Origin: Diphasiastrum complanatum | Lineage: Eukaryota > Streptophyta > Lycopodiopsida > Lycopodiales > Lycopodiaceae | DNA length: 64,000 bases | Direction: 5' to 3' | Assembly (NCBI GenBank): GCA_029204225.1 | Contig: CM055099.1 | Span: 40,296,518-40,360,517, forward strand | Part shown: positions 28,001 through 38,764 of the stretch, piece by piece | How positions within the stretch are numbered: position 1 is the first letter of the stretch | Layout of the letters: every line of letters begins with the position of its first letter | Position numbers and translations under genes: made by a program | Notes under the pieces: generated by a model | Seen by the model: the letters and a program-made list of their open reading frames with translations, nothing else | What the model was told of the DNA's origin: nothing | The model's database searches: none

Positions 28001-28745
28001 CCTTGGCTTTAGCTTGTTCGTGTTTCCATCTGCCTAAAACTTGGCCTTGTTGGAATAATGACTATGTTTGGGCTTCACACGTTTTAATTGTTTGATGTTT
28101 ATGAAACCTGGACCCAAGTCCTCTATTTACTTTGTTAAGGGTACTTTCATAAAGTTAGTCCTTGTTAATTAAGGTGGCTCTCAAATTGGCACACTCTTTT
28201 AATATACTTGTATCATCTCTGTCATTTTGTATATTGGAGAATATGTCCGAGGAGGATCAAAAAAAAAATTGGTTTCTCTCTCAAGTAGCATAGCATGAGT
28301 TTCGAACACTCCTCCATCTGAGTATAAGACTTCAACAATACTAGATTGATTATGAGCTGAGATCTCAAAATGTTGTGCAAAACATGCGCAATTTATAGGA
28401 AAACACAACTAATATTGATCTTAAACATAGGATGGTATCCAAAGATGTGAAACTTTACCCATAGAAAAACGTAGAGAAAGTTATTAATGTCTACTAGGAA
28501 ATTGGAGTGCTAGGAGGCAGTCAATTCAAAAAATTTACTTCAGAACAAAATAGCAGCTATCTCCATGGAACTAAACAGGAAACTTTAAGAGTAAAGGCTA
28601 GTCAAACGAAAATCATCAGAATGGGGGAAGGAGTTGCAATACCAATGACAGAGCGGACACGCTGAATTGCTATGGCAGAAGGATATCTTTCTGAAGATGC
28701 AAATGCGGTCTTGCAAATATCATACAGTTTCTGTACCGCTGACAT
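15880..28745 (-). CDS. PCO: Plant cysteine oxidase (PCO4/5-like), five exons, giant intron 1
   Basis: Plant cysteine oxidases are cytosolic/nuclear iron thiol dioxygenases. They use O2 to oxidise the N-terminal Cys of ERF-VII and similar proteins, marking them for the N-degron pathway and so sensing oxygen. Exons, minus strand: 28745-28643, 17118-16952, 16734-16578, 16353-16132, 16016-15880. All introns are GT-AG and the phases join without a break to give 261 codons ending in TGA. The three iron ligands are visible: His105 and His107 in IPLHNHPDM, and His172 in GGNMHAF. Asp184 and Tyr190 (LDVLAPPY) also fit. Exon 1 ([15 protein letters not shown]) has the short N-terminus of the PCO4/5 branch, and the C-terminus [15 protein letters not shown] matches that branch too. 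Intron 1 is 11,524 bp and full of retrotransposons. The assignment is strong; expression is not shown. Confidence 0.92.
17620..18232 (+). pseudogene. Ty1/copia RNase H remnant inside PCO intron 1
   Basis: Plus-strand frames give [31 protein letters not shown] and [13 protein letters not shown], the motifs of copia RNase H, with in-frame stops near 17692, 17836 and 18178. A polypurine run just before 18233 leads straight into an LTR start. The 5' part of the element is missing. It lies antisense to PCO. Confidence 0.88.
18233..18355 (+). repeat. Start of a copia 3' LTR (same family as copia-A)
   Basis: Begins TGTTGGATTTATTCC right after the polypurine tract. It matches the start of the copia-A LTR at 59393 for about 120 bp; similarity fades after about 18355, so only the 5' part of the LTR is recognisable. 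Confidence 0.75.
18356..19499. other. Intronic DNA with a GC-rich, poly-C patch
   Basis: No gene recognised. 19011-19039 is a run of C and 19126-19138 a second one. The sequence from about 18890 to 19240 is far richer in GC than its surroundings. Proline-rich frames here come from the C runs. Confidence 0.5.
19500..19686. repeat. Dispersed repeat interrupted by gypsy-1
   Basis: Shares GAGTGAATGGCAAAA and CATCAAGCAC blocks, in the same order and orientation, with 27330-27560. It resumes after gypsy-1 at 23679-23700 (GACACGTGGCACC), which corresponds to GACATGTGGCACC near 27537. Gypsy-1 therefore inserted inside this older repeat, probably another LTR. Confidence 0.6.
19687..20044 (-). repeat. 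3' LTR of gypsy-1 (358 bp)
   Basis: Same length as 23321-23678. I counted about 17 mismatches by eye, about 95% identity, so the insertion is not recent. Confidence 0.93.
20056..22788 (-). pseudogene. gypsy-1 pol remnant: RT, RNase H, integrase, chromodomain
   Basis: RT (22788-21997) begins inside the domain, with [15 protein letters not shown], and continues through [12 protein letters not shown]. The catalytic motif reads FLGDIL, where the family has F-x-DDIL, so one of the two Asp is lost. A TAG after AVGAVLT cuts the frame near 21999. RNase H (21879-21700) has [12 protein letters not shown] small frame break near 21722 separates it from integrase, and another near 21243 splits the zinc-binding part from the core. 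The core (21243 on) shows [13 protein letters not shown] and TERVNQ. The C-terminus has [16 protein letters not shown], a chromodomain, which places it among chromoviruses. Confidence 0.92.
22789..23307 (-). other. gypsy-1 leader without gag
   Basis: 520 bp between the RT remnant and the PBS. No gag, zinc knuckle or protease motif is visible, so the deletion fuses a 5' leader to mid-RT. Confidence 0.6.
23308..23319 (-). other. Primer-binding site of gypsy-1
   Basis: Minus-strand TGGTATCAGAGC, one base away from the LTR at 23321. Confidence 0.92.
23321..23678 (-). repeat. 5' LTR of gypsy-1 (358 bp)
   Basis: Partner of 19687-20044. Both begin TG and end CA. Confidence 0.93.
23703..25870 (+). 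pseudogene. gypsy-2 pol remnant (Ty3 chromovirus), plus strand
   Basis: Starts abruptly inside RT ([26 protein letters not shown]), continues to RNase H ([18 protein letters not shown]) and integrase (24847-25464, [36 protein letters not shown]). It ends in a decayed C-terminal region ([13 protein letters not shown]). Frames are broken by stops and indels near 24084, 24110, 24274 and 25462, among others. No gag, protease or 5' LTR was recognised. It lies head-to-head against gypsy-1, inside PCO intron 1 and antisense to PCO. Confidence 0.9.
25918..26482 (+). repeat. 3' LTR of gypsy-2 (about 565 bp)
   Basis: A polypurine tract (25904-25917) is followed at once by TGTTATGTATCG. I set the end at TTTCTAACA (26482) because it ends in CA and similarity to nothing else helps. 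It contains a 34-bp tandem repeat (GTTGGTCTGGAGCTAT at 25984 and again at 26020). Confidence 0.65.
26483..27146. other. PCO intron 1, no gene recognised
   Basis: AT-rich DNA, with no domains in any frame. Confidence 0.45.
27147..27608 (-). repeat. Possible LTR with a weak PBS (dispersed repeat, copy 2)
   Basis: GCTATGATACTA at 27147-27158 is a two-mismatch version of the reversed Met PBS. TGTTACAACTCCC at 27161 could be an LTR edge, and TACATAACA at 27608 the other. The right part matches the repeat broken by gypsy-1 at 19500-19686. The assignment is tentative. Confidence 0.4.
27609..28642. other. PCO intron 1, proximal part
   Basis: AT-rich with a G run at about 27822-27833. No domain recognised. 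It ends at the intron 1 donor GGTATTGC (minus strand) at 28642. Confidence 0.5.
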
Positions 28746-31628
28746 TTTTTACTTTTTTTCTCTCGGCCTTTCTGATTGGAACCCTATCAACTCAAGGTGA
28801 AGGCCCTATCTAGAAATCGTATAGGCTGAAAAAAGTGTTCTTAAGTCTGCTCTGAACAATGCCCTGGATACAAATACATCAATCTCGCAACTTAAGAGCA
28901 CTCCTGATGCTTTTTTGAACTGTGAGACATCAACGCTCAATCGCTTGTGTCTATCCCATGACGTTTCCAGTGTTTATTCTTGGAAAGATCAGCGGGAATA
29001 GCCCTTTGTACCACTATATTCCATCCTTTCTTACTTTAACCCGTCCTGATTGCAATTCTCAGATTCTTGCCTTTCCCAGAGCAGAAAAGAAATCGCCAAC
29101 AGACAGTCAAGCTGACTGTGGAATCAAGAAACCTTGATACATTGACACTAGGCTTGGCTCGAGTCTGCAAAAGCACCAGAAGAAGGGAGAGAAGCAGCAT
29201 TAGCATCCGATGCTAAAAAAAACACTGAGTTCAAGCGAAATCTTACACCATTTCAGCAATCCCAGGACCTCATCCCACCTTCTGACGCAGGTGAAGCAGT
29301 TCAAAATCTCAATCCGGTATGTCGTAGTTCGACCACCCAAAATGTAAAACGCGAGATGGAATGGCAACACTGAACGTTCACGTGGCAACTTTGAAGCTTT
29401 TTTAAAAGAGAGCCATATATATTATGTGTATAGATAATACAATAAAAAGTACATGGCGTTGTGAGGTCCTCGTGCCTGGCCCTTCAAGTTCAGCCCGTGT
29501 GAAGAGAACACACTCCTTTTTTCTTCTTCTAGTGATTCACTGCATAATAACGGCACATTTTTATATCAAAAGGAGAATCACTTCTCTAATTTTTGGGGCG
29601 AGGGAAGGGAGCCGCATAGGTTTCGCATAGGAGTTGTATCCCTTTCCTTTGTAAAAAAGAAATTGATTTTACTTGGGGGAGAAGGCCCTTAAGATCATTT
29701 TACGTGGGAGGCAAGGCCCTCACTCAAGGGCCTTCTACCCTAGGCGGGCACACTCTCGAGGGGGGCTTCGATGGTGTCTGCTGCTCGAGCGCGGCACCTT
29801 AGAAGGCATTTCACCCAAGAAGGGCCTTTGCCCAAGGGCCACTCACTGGGGGGGAACGTCCTTCGAGGGCGTTCCACCTAGAAAAGAGGGGGGGGATCCT
29901 CTAAGCCATTCCACCTAGGAAGGGCATCCACCCTCGCCCTTAACTGTCCAAGGAGGTCTCCCTTCCTCCTCGTTAAATTTGGAGCATCATCCTTCTCAAT
30001 ATCGCCTTCTTTGATCAAATCGTCATATTGCTCCTTTGCATCATTTTTCTAGCTCTAATCGAGAAGCAGAATTAACGAGATAGATACTTGAATATGCCAA
30101 AAATTTCCAAACCCAACAAACTACCGATAATTCTACGTTGCCTTCGGGAATTTAGCGAATTACATCCATTAATACTTCGAGACTAATTAGTAAGAAGGTT
30201 ATAGATGTGCAAAAAAAGCATTATGAATTTATTCCATCATTAACTCAAAACACAAGGTCCTTATTAAGTCACAAAGTTGAGCATCTATCTTCTCGCTGCA
30301 CGACGGCAAATAAGCCATGAAGTCGTCTAGAGAAGTACTTTACGCTTGCTGGAAAGAAGGCTTTGGAACTGGAAGTTGGCACTACTAAGAAACCCAGACC
30401 ATCAAAGGTATAGTTATTATTTGATTTTATTTGATTAGGAATTGACTCAAACTTTTCTCTACAATAAATGTAACAAGCTAAGTAGATTTTGTATCTTTTA
30501 TCAGACGCAATAGGCCTAGCTTCCGCATAGCAAACTTTCCCCCCTAACTATTGATGCTATTCTAACTAGAAATCTAGGTCTAAATCTCAGACCCTATTCC
30601 TATAATCCTACTAAGTTTCTATGCAAAGGGCCCATAATCCAAATAAGGTTTGTTCGATGAGAGGCTTTTGTGAAGAAGAAGGGATGACCTTGTCAGTCAA
30701 GTACGTAGTCATGCATCTACTTAAAAGCGTCGAACCCTAGGTTCCCAACTACCAACAAAATATTAGCCTCATTCTATTTATCTCTAATTTCTAATTTCTT
30801 TCAGTTTCAAGAATTGTGTAGATAAAACTTGCAAGCCTTCTTCAACCTCCTCTTCCAGATTTTTATCATCTTGAAAATTGTTAGTACTTGAGAAACAACA
30901 TGTGAAATTGAGCAGATAGTTGCCAATGATGATGGATGGTGGAGACCATGCAAATGAGTCTAGCATGAGACTAGTTCATCTACTTCTGGGGCATTGCACA
31001 GAGGCTATGCAAAGGAAATATTTCTTAGTTGCGAACAAAATGTTGAGTTTTATCTCAATGCTTGTAGTGCCAGAGAGTGGACCCATAGGAAGAATTGCAT
31101 CCCAGTTCGTTGATGTTATAGCATGAATAATCTGTGGTTGCTAGTCGATTTATCACAATAGAAATACATCAAATGTAAGCGCCCATGATAGAACCTGTAG
31201 CTACTCTCATCCATATGATAGACATGTCACGAATCTTATTCTATTCACGTTCATTTGGTTTTCTTTTGTGGAAGTTTCATGATCCTAAGCAAGCGACTAC
31301 AGATCACAGAACATAACAAATTCAAGCCAAGAACAATGAGATGGAAGAGAGAGCAATTGTATTACCTTTTTTTGAGATTTGAGTGAGTTGGTCAGTGTCT
31401 TGCTCGTTGGTGGCTTGACGCCCAACTCAATCGTTGTGTTTTGCTCGTTGGCAGACTTTCATGCACAACTATTCTCACTATTTTCTGTCTCTCTATATCT
31501 ATTTTGTGTTGATCAAAAAGTATATTTATCTCCACTGTGTTGGAGATTACAAGGTAGCTAATTAGAGAATTACAAGACAAGTCAATGCTAATCAACTAGT
31601 TAGTTATTCTCTGTTATTGCTAACTCTT
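28746..31628. other. PCO upstream region; no assigned gene
   Basis: The part next to 28745 should hold the PCO 5' UTR and promoter (minus strand). A TATATAT stretch at about 29413-29421 and a CACGTG G-box at 29379-29384 are present, but neither is well placed enough to call. 29660-29950 is GC-rich with many AAGGGCC-like words. 30321-30407 is a 29-codon exon-like open stretch ending at a GT (see findings). Confidence 0.4.
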
Positions 31629-32101
31629 TCAATTGAGCGTGAAGTACAATACACCACACTCGTCGAGCTGCCAGCTGGCAGCGCGAATTGTTTTCCTTCG
31701 TCTTCGTTTCGTTTCGTCATAGTCAATTCCTTTATTTTGCTCATAACCCTTCAGTACTAGGCGTGCCTTATGCTTTGCTATCGTTCCATCCGCATGAACC
31801 TTTGTTCTAAACACCCATTTATTGTCAATGGGTTTCTTTCCAAGTGGTAGATCAACCAACTCCCATGTATCATGCCTATGGATGGATTCCATCTCCTCTT
31901 CCATTGCCCTTTGCCACTCTTTGTGGTCCTTTGTTTCATCAAAGATGGCTCTTGACACTTCAAAATGTCACTCATTAGGGCATAGTTCACATGATAACGA
32001 TCAAGAGACTTTCTTTCCTGCGTTGATCTTCTCACTTCTCCTTGTGTGCTAGATCCTGATTGATTTAGCTTTGCGTTCTTCATGATCTTTTGAGTGAACA
32101 A
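31629..32101 (-). pseudogene. Ty1/copia integrase-RT junction fragment
   Basis: Minus strand: a linker with RRSTQERKSLDRYHVNYALMSD, then a frameshift near 31960. After it comes the RT N-terminus EWQRAMEEEMESIHRHDTWELVDLP, KWVFRTKVHADGTI and KARLVLKGYEQ. It stops before the catalytic motifs. Confidence 0.85.
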
Positions 32102-32250
32102 TTTTAATTTGTACGATGATTGATTATTGTTTTAATTATAATCAACATGTGACAGTAAGAGAATACCCCCAACATGAACTTGTCCATTTTAGAACCATAT
32201 TATAATGTTGTTTAGCTTGCTTCTTCGTCATTGGTCCAGTATTCTTTCCT

Positions 32251-32960
32251 TCAATATAAGGGTTTTATTGTCGGTTCATCCAGAATCTCACTAACTCCAA
32301 ACCTTGTAGGATCCATATGATTTAAAAGCTGCTCATCAGTAAGTTCTGCATTTTCATCATAAGATAGGACATGACTAACGTGAATGAGTTCATCTTCAAT
32401 AGGATCTAGAATTGGATCGGTTGATATCCATGCCACATTCAGCATATTTACTAGGAATGTGATCGACGTATCCAAAGTTCGTTTAGGTAAAGAAATCTTG
32501 CTCAATTCTGATTGGTCATCTTGTTGACACATATATCTTGATGTACAATCCATTGTAGCAAGATCTTGATTCCAATTAATAGTATCTGTCTGAGAGTCAT
32601 AATGAGCTCCCAAAGGTTTTACTTGTCGGTCACAAGTATGATCCATTGTTGATAAGTCATCATCCCCTTTCAGACCACTAGTTTGATTGTCCAAGTTATT
32701 GGATCAACTTTAACTACATGCTCCCGATTCTCAAATGTAATTTTTCCAGTCCCCTAGTTATGAATTACTTGTGCAACTCATAACCATGGACGTCCCAATA
32801 AAACATGATAAACGTTTGGCGTGTCAGGTAAGTCCATTACTACAAAAGTAATGACAAGCTGAACTCCATCAATATTGATAGGTATGTCTTCCAATATGTC
32901 CTTTTAGGACGAACTAATCAGCTAGCTTGATAGCAAAAGTTGCAGGCTTCATCCTTGTAA
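32251..32960 (-). pseudogene. Ty3/gypsy-like protease region remnant
   Basis: In broken minus-strand frames, GVQLVITFVVMDLPDTPNVY is followed by LLGRPWL near 32790. This is the shape of the retropepsin region of Ty3 polyproteins. The 147-codon open frame after it (32694-32251) is an acidic linker that I cannot assign further. Confidence 0.55.
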
Positions 32961-33358
32961 GGCCCCATTTTGCACATAGCTTTGTTGGTTTACTATGTCT
33001 CTCTCCTGTACGTCGCTTTACGACTAAGCGTGGAGATTCAAATTTCCACACTTGTCGAGCTGAGGTCCCGATTGTTTGTCTCTGCCCGATGATGTGTCCT
33101 GACCATAGTTTGTAGTCAGGCCCGATTGGTCATCCTTGTCCGATTTGTCATCGGTGTCGGTCACTTTGGTGACTTCAAACTTGTGGGACACTTTGGTTGA
33201 GTCGCAAAAAATGCATGGAAGGAAAAGGTCTTTCACAAAATTGGTACTGAGTAAAAATAGGATAATTGTCGACTTTTTCGAAAATGTGTGAAAAGTGCAA
33301 CAAAACAGTTCAAATATGCAGACTGTGCAAAAACTAGTTCAAACTTGAGGTTTTTTCA

Positions 33359-34128
33359 GCTCCCTCTTAAAGCAGGTATCTTTCTGACTCCCAAGCTCGT
33401 CCTTTGCCTTTCAAACATAGTCTTGTCCATGGGTTTTGTAAATATGTCAGCCACCATCTACTTGGTTGGGACAAAGATGGTCTGCAGTTCGTTCCTTTCC
33501 ACCAGATCTCTAATCAAATGATACCCTATAGCAATGTGCTTCATTTTGGAATGAAACACTGGATCTTTTGTCAGATAGATGTGTTGTCCACGTACAAAAT
33601 TAGCGGTTCGTCAATGACTTGTCCCAGTCCATCAAGGAATTGTTAGCTCGTTAGCCATTTTGGCTGCAGCAACATATTCTGTCTCACATGAAGATTGGGC
33701 ACTTATGGTCTACTTTCTATTGATCGAGACAACAGCTGCATCGGCTGCTATGGTGCATCCTCCTGAGATGCTTTTACTATCGTCCTTCAGGGATGCCCAG
33801 CTTGCATCACTATAGGATTCAACCTTGAATTATGCATCTCGACAATAGCATAGCCCATAGTTCATTGTGTCCTACAGATATTGAAGAATTCTTTTGGCAA
33901 TTTTCCAGTGTGTCGGAACTGAATTGTGATGCTGAATTGGCTCAATCTGGATTACCACATAAGCAATGTCTAGCCTTGTATTGTCTGCCAAGTACATCAA
34001 AGAACTGATAAGCCTTCTATAGGGCTTGTGCTACATTGCTTGTCGTTCTGCATCATCTTTAGGACAGCCTTCATTTGTCAACATTGTGCCAGGAACCATA
34101 GGAGCATTCACTCCCTGAATCTATGAAC
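33359..34128 (-). pseudogene. copia-C RT tail and RNase H remnant
   Basis: Minus strand: the RT end, PGTMLTNEGCPKDD, continues with RRLISSLMYLADNTR. RNase H follows with SYSDASWASLKDD, SCETEYVAA, KMKHIAIGYHL and VADIFTKPMDK. Several in-frame stops (near 34040, 33870, 33840, 33720) show decay. A polypurine tract at about 33359-33368 leads to an LTR edge (TGAAAAAACC on the minus strand) at 33358. Confidence 0.85.
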
Positions 34129-35037
34129 CATCTGGAACCATCATCAACCTGGGATGCCAATGCTGATGAGAAGACACTTGTCTCATCATCTTCCCCATCA
34201 TCTTTGGCAGTGTTGCCTTGTTGTTTTACCTTTCTTGCCTTTATGTCCGCTTTCTTCTTGTAACACTCGCGTGCCCAATGACCCGGTTTGTGGCAATAGT
34301 AACATTTGCCTTTCTTCTTCTTTTTCACCTTCGATGACGACTCTCCCTCGTCATCATCATCCAGATTTCTTGGGAATCCTTTTCCATCCTTTCCGCTTTC
34401 CTTTAGCAATCAAGGCTTGATCATCCTGTGGGGTTTGCCTTGACTTCACTACTTCGCGGCGCTGCTCTTCTTGCAACATGATTCCATGGAAGTCTTCAAA
34501 AGTAGGCAATCTCTCCCTCGAAGCGATGTTGCTCACAAAAATCTGTAGCCTTTCCAAGACACCTCTCATAGTGGTATGTACCAATTCAATGTCCCTAATT
34601 GGTTCTCCAATTGCCACAAGTTGATCTCTCAGCTCCTTTATCCTGGTGAAGAAAGATCCCACCGATTCGCTATCTTCCATCCTGACTGCGTTCAATCTCG
34701 ACTTCAAGAACATGGCTCGAGCTAGATTGCAAATTTGAAATTGCATTCTAAGAGCTTCCCAAGCTCCCCTAGCTGTTGTGGCATCACTTATATGGGTGAT
34801 CACATGGTCTTTCACTGAAAGATTGATCAAGGACAATGCTCTCTGCATCTTTTCATCAAAGGCCCACATCTCACCTAGAGTGGTATTTGGCCGAACTTCA
34901 ATACCTGCTACAATCTCCCATAACTCTTTCTCCATCAAAATGCTCTTCATTTTGAATCTCCAGATGTTGTAGTTAGAAGCCCCATCAAGTCTGCTTACAT
35001 CGCCCAAAATTGCCTCATTGATGTTTGCCATTTCCAA
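34129..35037 (-). pseudogene. copia-C gag and protease start
   Basis: Gag starts at the ATG at 35037 and shows the copia gag features SNYNIWRFKMKSILMEKELW and ARGAWEALRMQF. One frame break near 34380 is followed by an intact zinc knuckle, CYYCHKPGHWAREC. The protease reaches WFIDSG and is then fused, by a large internal deletion near 34128, to the end of RT. Confidence 0.88.
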
Positions 35038-36309
35038 ACTGCCTGAAACTTCACCTGTAGGCTAAAAAATGTATGCCGAAGCCAACCGTGATGTCAGAAA
35101 TAAAAAATAATGACCTGCAATTTTTGGCTTACCAGGCCACCCGCTGCTCTTTCACCAAATTGAAAGCCAAACTGGCGACGCTTTTCGAAATGCTTCTCGT
35201 CATCAACTCCCAACTCCGTGCCTAGTAGAATGGTGAAAACACTTCTGACGCGCTCTGAACACTTTCTCCGTGGCAATCACTCTATTTTGGCATATCGTAC
35301 TTGCAGGTACAGTCAAGGTGCCCTTCATTTGGAGGCTATAGCCTTTCGTTTGGCCAAAATAGGCTAAAGGAGGTGAAGGTAAGGGCACTTTGAGTTGTGA
35401 ACCGTTTCTTCAATGTGAAGAAACTTCACCCTTCAAAAACTTGGGACCCAACAATTACTTCAGTTTAAAATTTTTTAATGAAGTTGCAATGCACTTTGCA
35501 CTTCAGACCCCTTCTTATGAAGATCAAGTTGAAATCCAACAGATTCAATGGTTATTTAAGATCTGACTGCCTAGATTACTTCTTGGCCAGTCAACTTCAA
35601 CCGTTGATCACAATAGTTCCGGACCCAACGATCATAATCATCCATGCGCATCAAGTTCTCTTCTTGGGATCGCTACTCTCTTCCTCACGCTACAGGATTA
35701 CTGCGATTGACCTTGCATTCAGGCCCGCGACCTCCCTCACGCCATCACCAAGCTTTCCAAGCTTCCTTACACAAAACTATGGCTATGGCAGCCTAACAAA
35801 TTTCAAGCTATCTCTCTTCATAGTTTGTGGCCGCCCACGGTCTCTCCACAAGTCCACAATAGTAGCAGGGCAACCACCATCACTCGTTTACAGAACCGAA
35901 AAAGGTTCAGAAACCAGATAGATTCACCATTGTTTAGCTCAAAACCCTATCTGAGTGAAGAACTGCTATTCTTTGGACTTTATTTGATCGTTTTGAGAAT
36001 TCCTTTAAACAACTACCTATCCCTTTGAGGTCGCCCACCAGCAAGCAATCTTCTACACCAAACCGCTCTTCAAACGGTGTTCGATTGGATTCAAACCAAT
36101 CACAAACGCCAAGCAACCCTCCAGAAGAATTTTCAGCTTCAATCTTTGCTTGCTTTCTGATTCAGCCGACAATTCCGTGTCTCTGAATCCTTTTTACAGT
36201 TTTGAGCCATTCCACGAATCTCCACAGACTCAGTTTTGTGCTTCCTAGCCAACAAACCGTCGTGAATTCGCAGTTCTTTGTTCTTGTCCGATGATTGTAG
36301 CCACCAGGG

Positions 36310-36321
36310 GCTCTAATACCA
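36310..36321 (-). other. Primer-binding site of copia-C
   Basis: Minus-strand TGGTATTAGAGC, one mismatch from the initiator-Met complement. Confidence 0.8.
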
Positions 36322-36560
36322 AGTTAAGAAAACAGTTTAAAAAACCCAACCGGATCAATCACCACAACACAATGTCAAGTGCAATAAGACAAGACAACAA
36401 AATTGCTCTCCACAAACTGTATATTCAACTGATAAGCAAGTACAAAGATAAAGTTGCTTAAAAGCACTCAAAGGGCTCGTAAAAGAAAGACGGCTCGATA
36501 ATTCTAGAACTGAGCACACGTGGTGTCGTCGAAATAAGAAAGCACTGTATAAGTCGATCA

Positions 36561-37914
36561 TTGTTATTTTAACTGCCTTGTCTCATGCAAGAGTGGTTGT
36601 GAATTACGTCTATATCTGGATATTGTAGCTATGCATGAAAGGAGATGTTCCTAAATGGAGAATATGCTTGTAGGCTAGGATTTTGGACAATATATCTATA
36701 CCCTTATCTCTTCTTTTTTGATATATTGTGAGCATTGATGATTGCTCATGAGTTTTGCTCAAGCTATTGAAGCATCTAGAGGATATTAACTCGAGGTAGT
36801 CTAATAGTTCGTTAGATTGTTAGTTGGGGGGTTCATGCCACAACTTATACTCTTGTGTGATGTTTCTACTCCAACAATCATGTGGACTTAATAAAAATAT
36901 ATCTCATCTCCTCATAACGAGGGGCATCCACTCTACCAAGGTGTAATAGCATTGGCCCACAACCTTCTTCTTTTTTGTCATTCTTACATTTAGCCATTCA
37001 TTTTGAGCAATAGCAAAATTTCAAAATGCACATAAGATGAGGATTTTTTGTAAGTGAAGCTTCATGTAGAATGTTTTACCCTTTCTAAAAACCACACACA
37101 CATACAACGTTGACTGTTGTTGAGCTTGCACAACATGTTTAACATAAACGTCCATGGACTAAGATGGCACAAAAACACTCGGCCAGGGTCCATCGTCCAT
37201 GCTCAAAAAATCAAAGGGGGGGGGGGGTGGTAAAAGGAAGCGTATGAAGTAGTTGGGTAGCTCCCGTAGAGGTGGTAAAAGGAAAAGTGGTGGTAATAGT
37301 GGTGGTGGAGGTAGAGCTGGTGGAGGTATTGACTAAGGAGAGGTTGATGGTGGGAGAAGTTGGAGAGTAAGTTGTGATGGAAAGGAAGGGAGAGAAAGTG
37401 ATAGCAGTGGCCACCATGGCCACAATATCACATGGTGGGGAAGAGACGATGAATATATTGATGGGTAGTCCTGTGAAAGAGGAGACGTCTTGGGTGGTGG
37501 AAGGCCATCAGACAATTAAAAAAACTGGTCAAGGGTGGCAAAGTCAATGGAAGTGGTAGGGGAGGAGACAAGGGGAAGAAGAGGAGAACAGGGTGGGGAG
37601 GTATGTGGGGGTGAGGATGTAAAAAGAGGGCAAGTTTGACGGGTGGGAGAGGAGTAGGCAGTGGTGGCACTATCTGCTAGAAAAACTAGATATGGTCTCC
37701 AAGTCAAACAATCGGATCGAGATGATCCTTCTATCGCATGAAGGCATCAGTCAACTGATTCCCTCGGTGCGTACACTACTATAGCAGTAGGTGAACACAA
37801 AATTAAAATAGAACTAAATTGTGTGGTTGTTTGCGAAAGCAGAAGAGTAGACAGTTAGACAAAGCAGTAAGAATGTCAAACAAGAAGACGTAGTAGCAAA
37901 GCATACAATCCTGA
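36561..37914. other. No gene; includes a purine-rich low-complexity tract
   Basis: 37210-37680 is dominated by GGTGG, GGAGG and GAAGG words, with a G run at 37217-37228. The Pro/Thr/Ser-rich open frames on the minus strand and the Gly/Glu frames on the plus strand are products of this bias. Confidence 0.55.
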
Positions 37915-38178
37915 CAAGATGATCTATATTTGCTATTTCTGGATCCACATGTGTGAAATATAGTAGCTTGTTGGTTTTGTACAAATAGCAACATCAGGAG
38001 CAAATTGAGAAGAATAAGATACTGTCTGAATGTAAAGATGTCTTTCCAGAAGAATTACCTCATGGATTTTGTGTGTAGATGCTGATTTTTCTACATTGGT
38101 GAGATTGATAGTGTATTTCTCTTTCTAACCAAAGATCTTTTAAGTGGATTCGATCATAATGATCTGAAATCTTTCACA

Positions 38179-38190
38179 TGGTATCAGAGC
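38179..38190 (+). other. Primer-binding site of copia-D
   Basis: TGGTATCAGAGC directly after the LTR end CTTTCACA. Confidence 0.92.
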
Positions 38191-38764
38191 TTGTGTTTCG
38201 GATTATTATGGAGGAAGTCAGATCTATTAATGATTTGGTAAAGATATCAAGGCTAGAGCATGCTAGAAGGGATTCTACACCAAAATCGAGTTTTTTGTTT
38301 TTGTAGATCAAAACCCTATCTAGGTCTATAAACTTGATCAATTCCAATTTTTGATCTCACATAATGGATTTGGCCGATTTTTTAATCATTAGATCAGCCT
38401 AAGTGGTGGCTATTAGATTGCATAATCGAATTTTCAGCATTTGCATGTAGATTTGGAATAGTCAATCTTTTGTGATTTTGACAAAATTCTAATTTTGATT
38501 AGATATCTAGATAGTGAGGTTGCTGGAATTCATTTAAGTGTGTTTCAATCCTAGGAAGTGTCAAAAGTCATTAGATTGAGGACTGATCATAGGTTGATCA
38601 AGATTCCATGATTCTATGTGTTGATTTGCTTGGTATAAGTGCTAGAAGAGAATTTGTGAGATAGTTTCAAATCTTGGTGATTTCTTTTGAAATCATTTGT
38701 TGTTGTTCAAAGGAGTGCTTCGTGCATTGAAATGGGTTGAAAAAGAAAATCAGGTCATTGCTAC

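Larger units (their letters stand above)
33200..36560 (-). mobile_element. Ty1/copia element copia-C with internal deletion
   Basis: Minus-strand order: LTR side near 36322-36560, PBS, about 1.27 kb leader, gag, protease start, deletion, RT end, RNase H, polypurine tract, LTR edge at 33358. Integrase and most of RT are missing. LTR outer limits and target duplication were not resolved, so the end coordinates are approximate. Confidence 0.7.

Noticed and set aside
37211-37707. Ser/Thr/Pro-rich minus-strand frames
   Set aside because: They follow the purine-rich low-complexity tract; no family match and no splice context.
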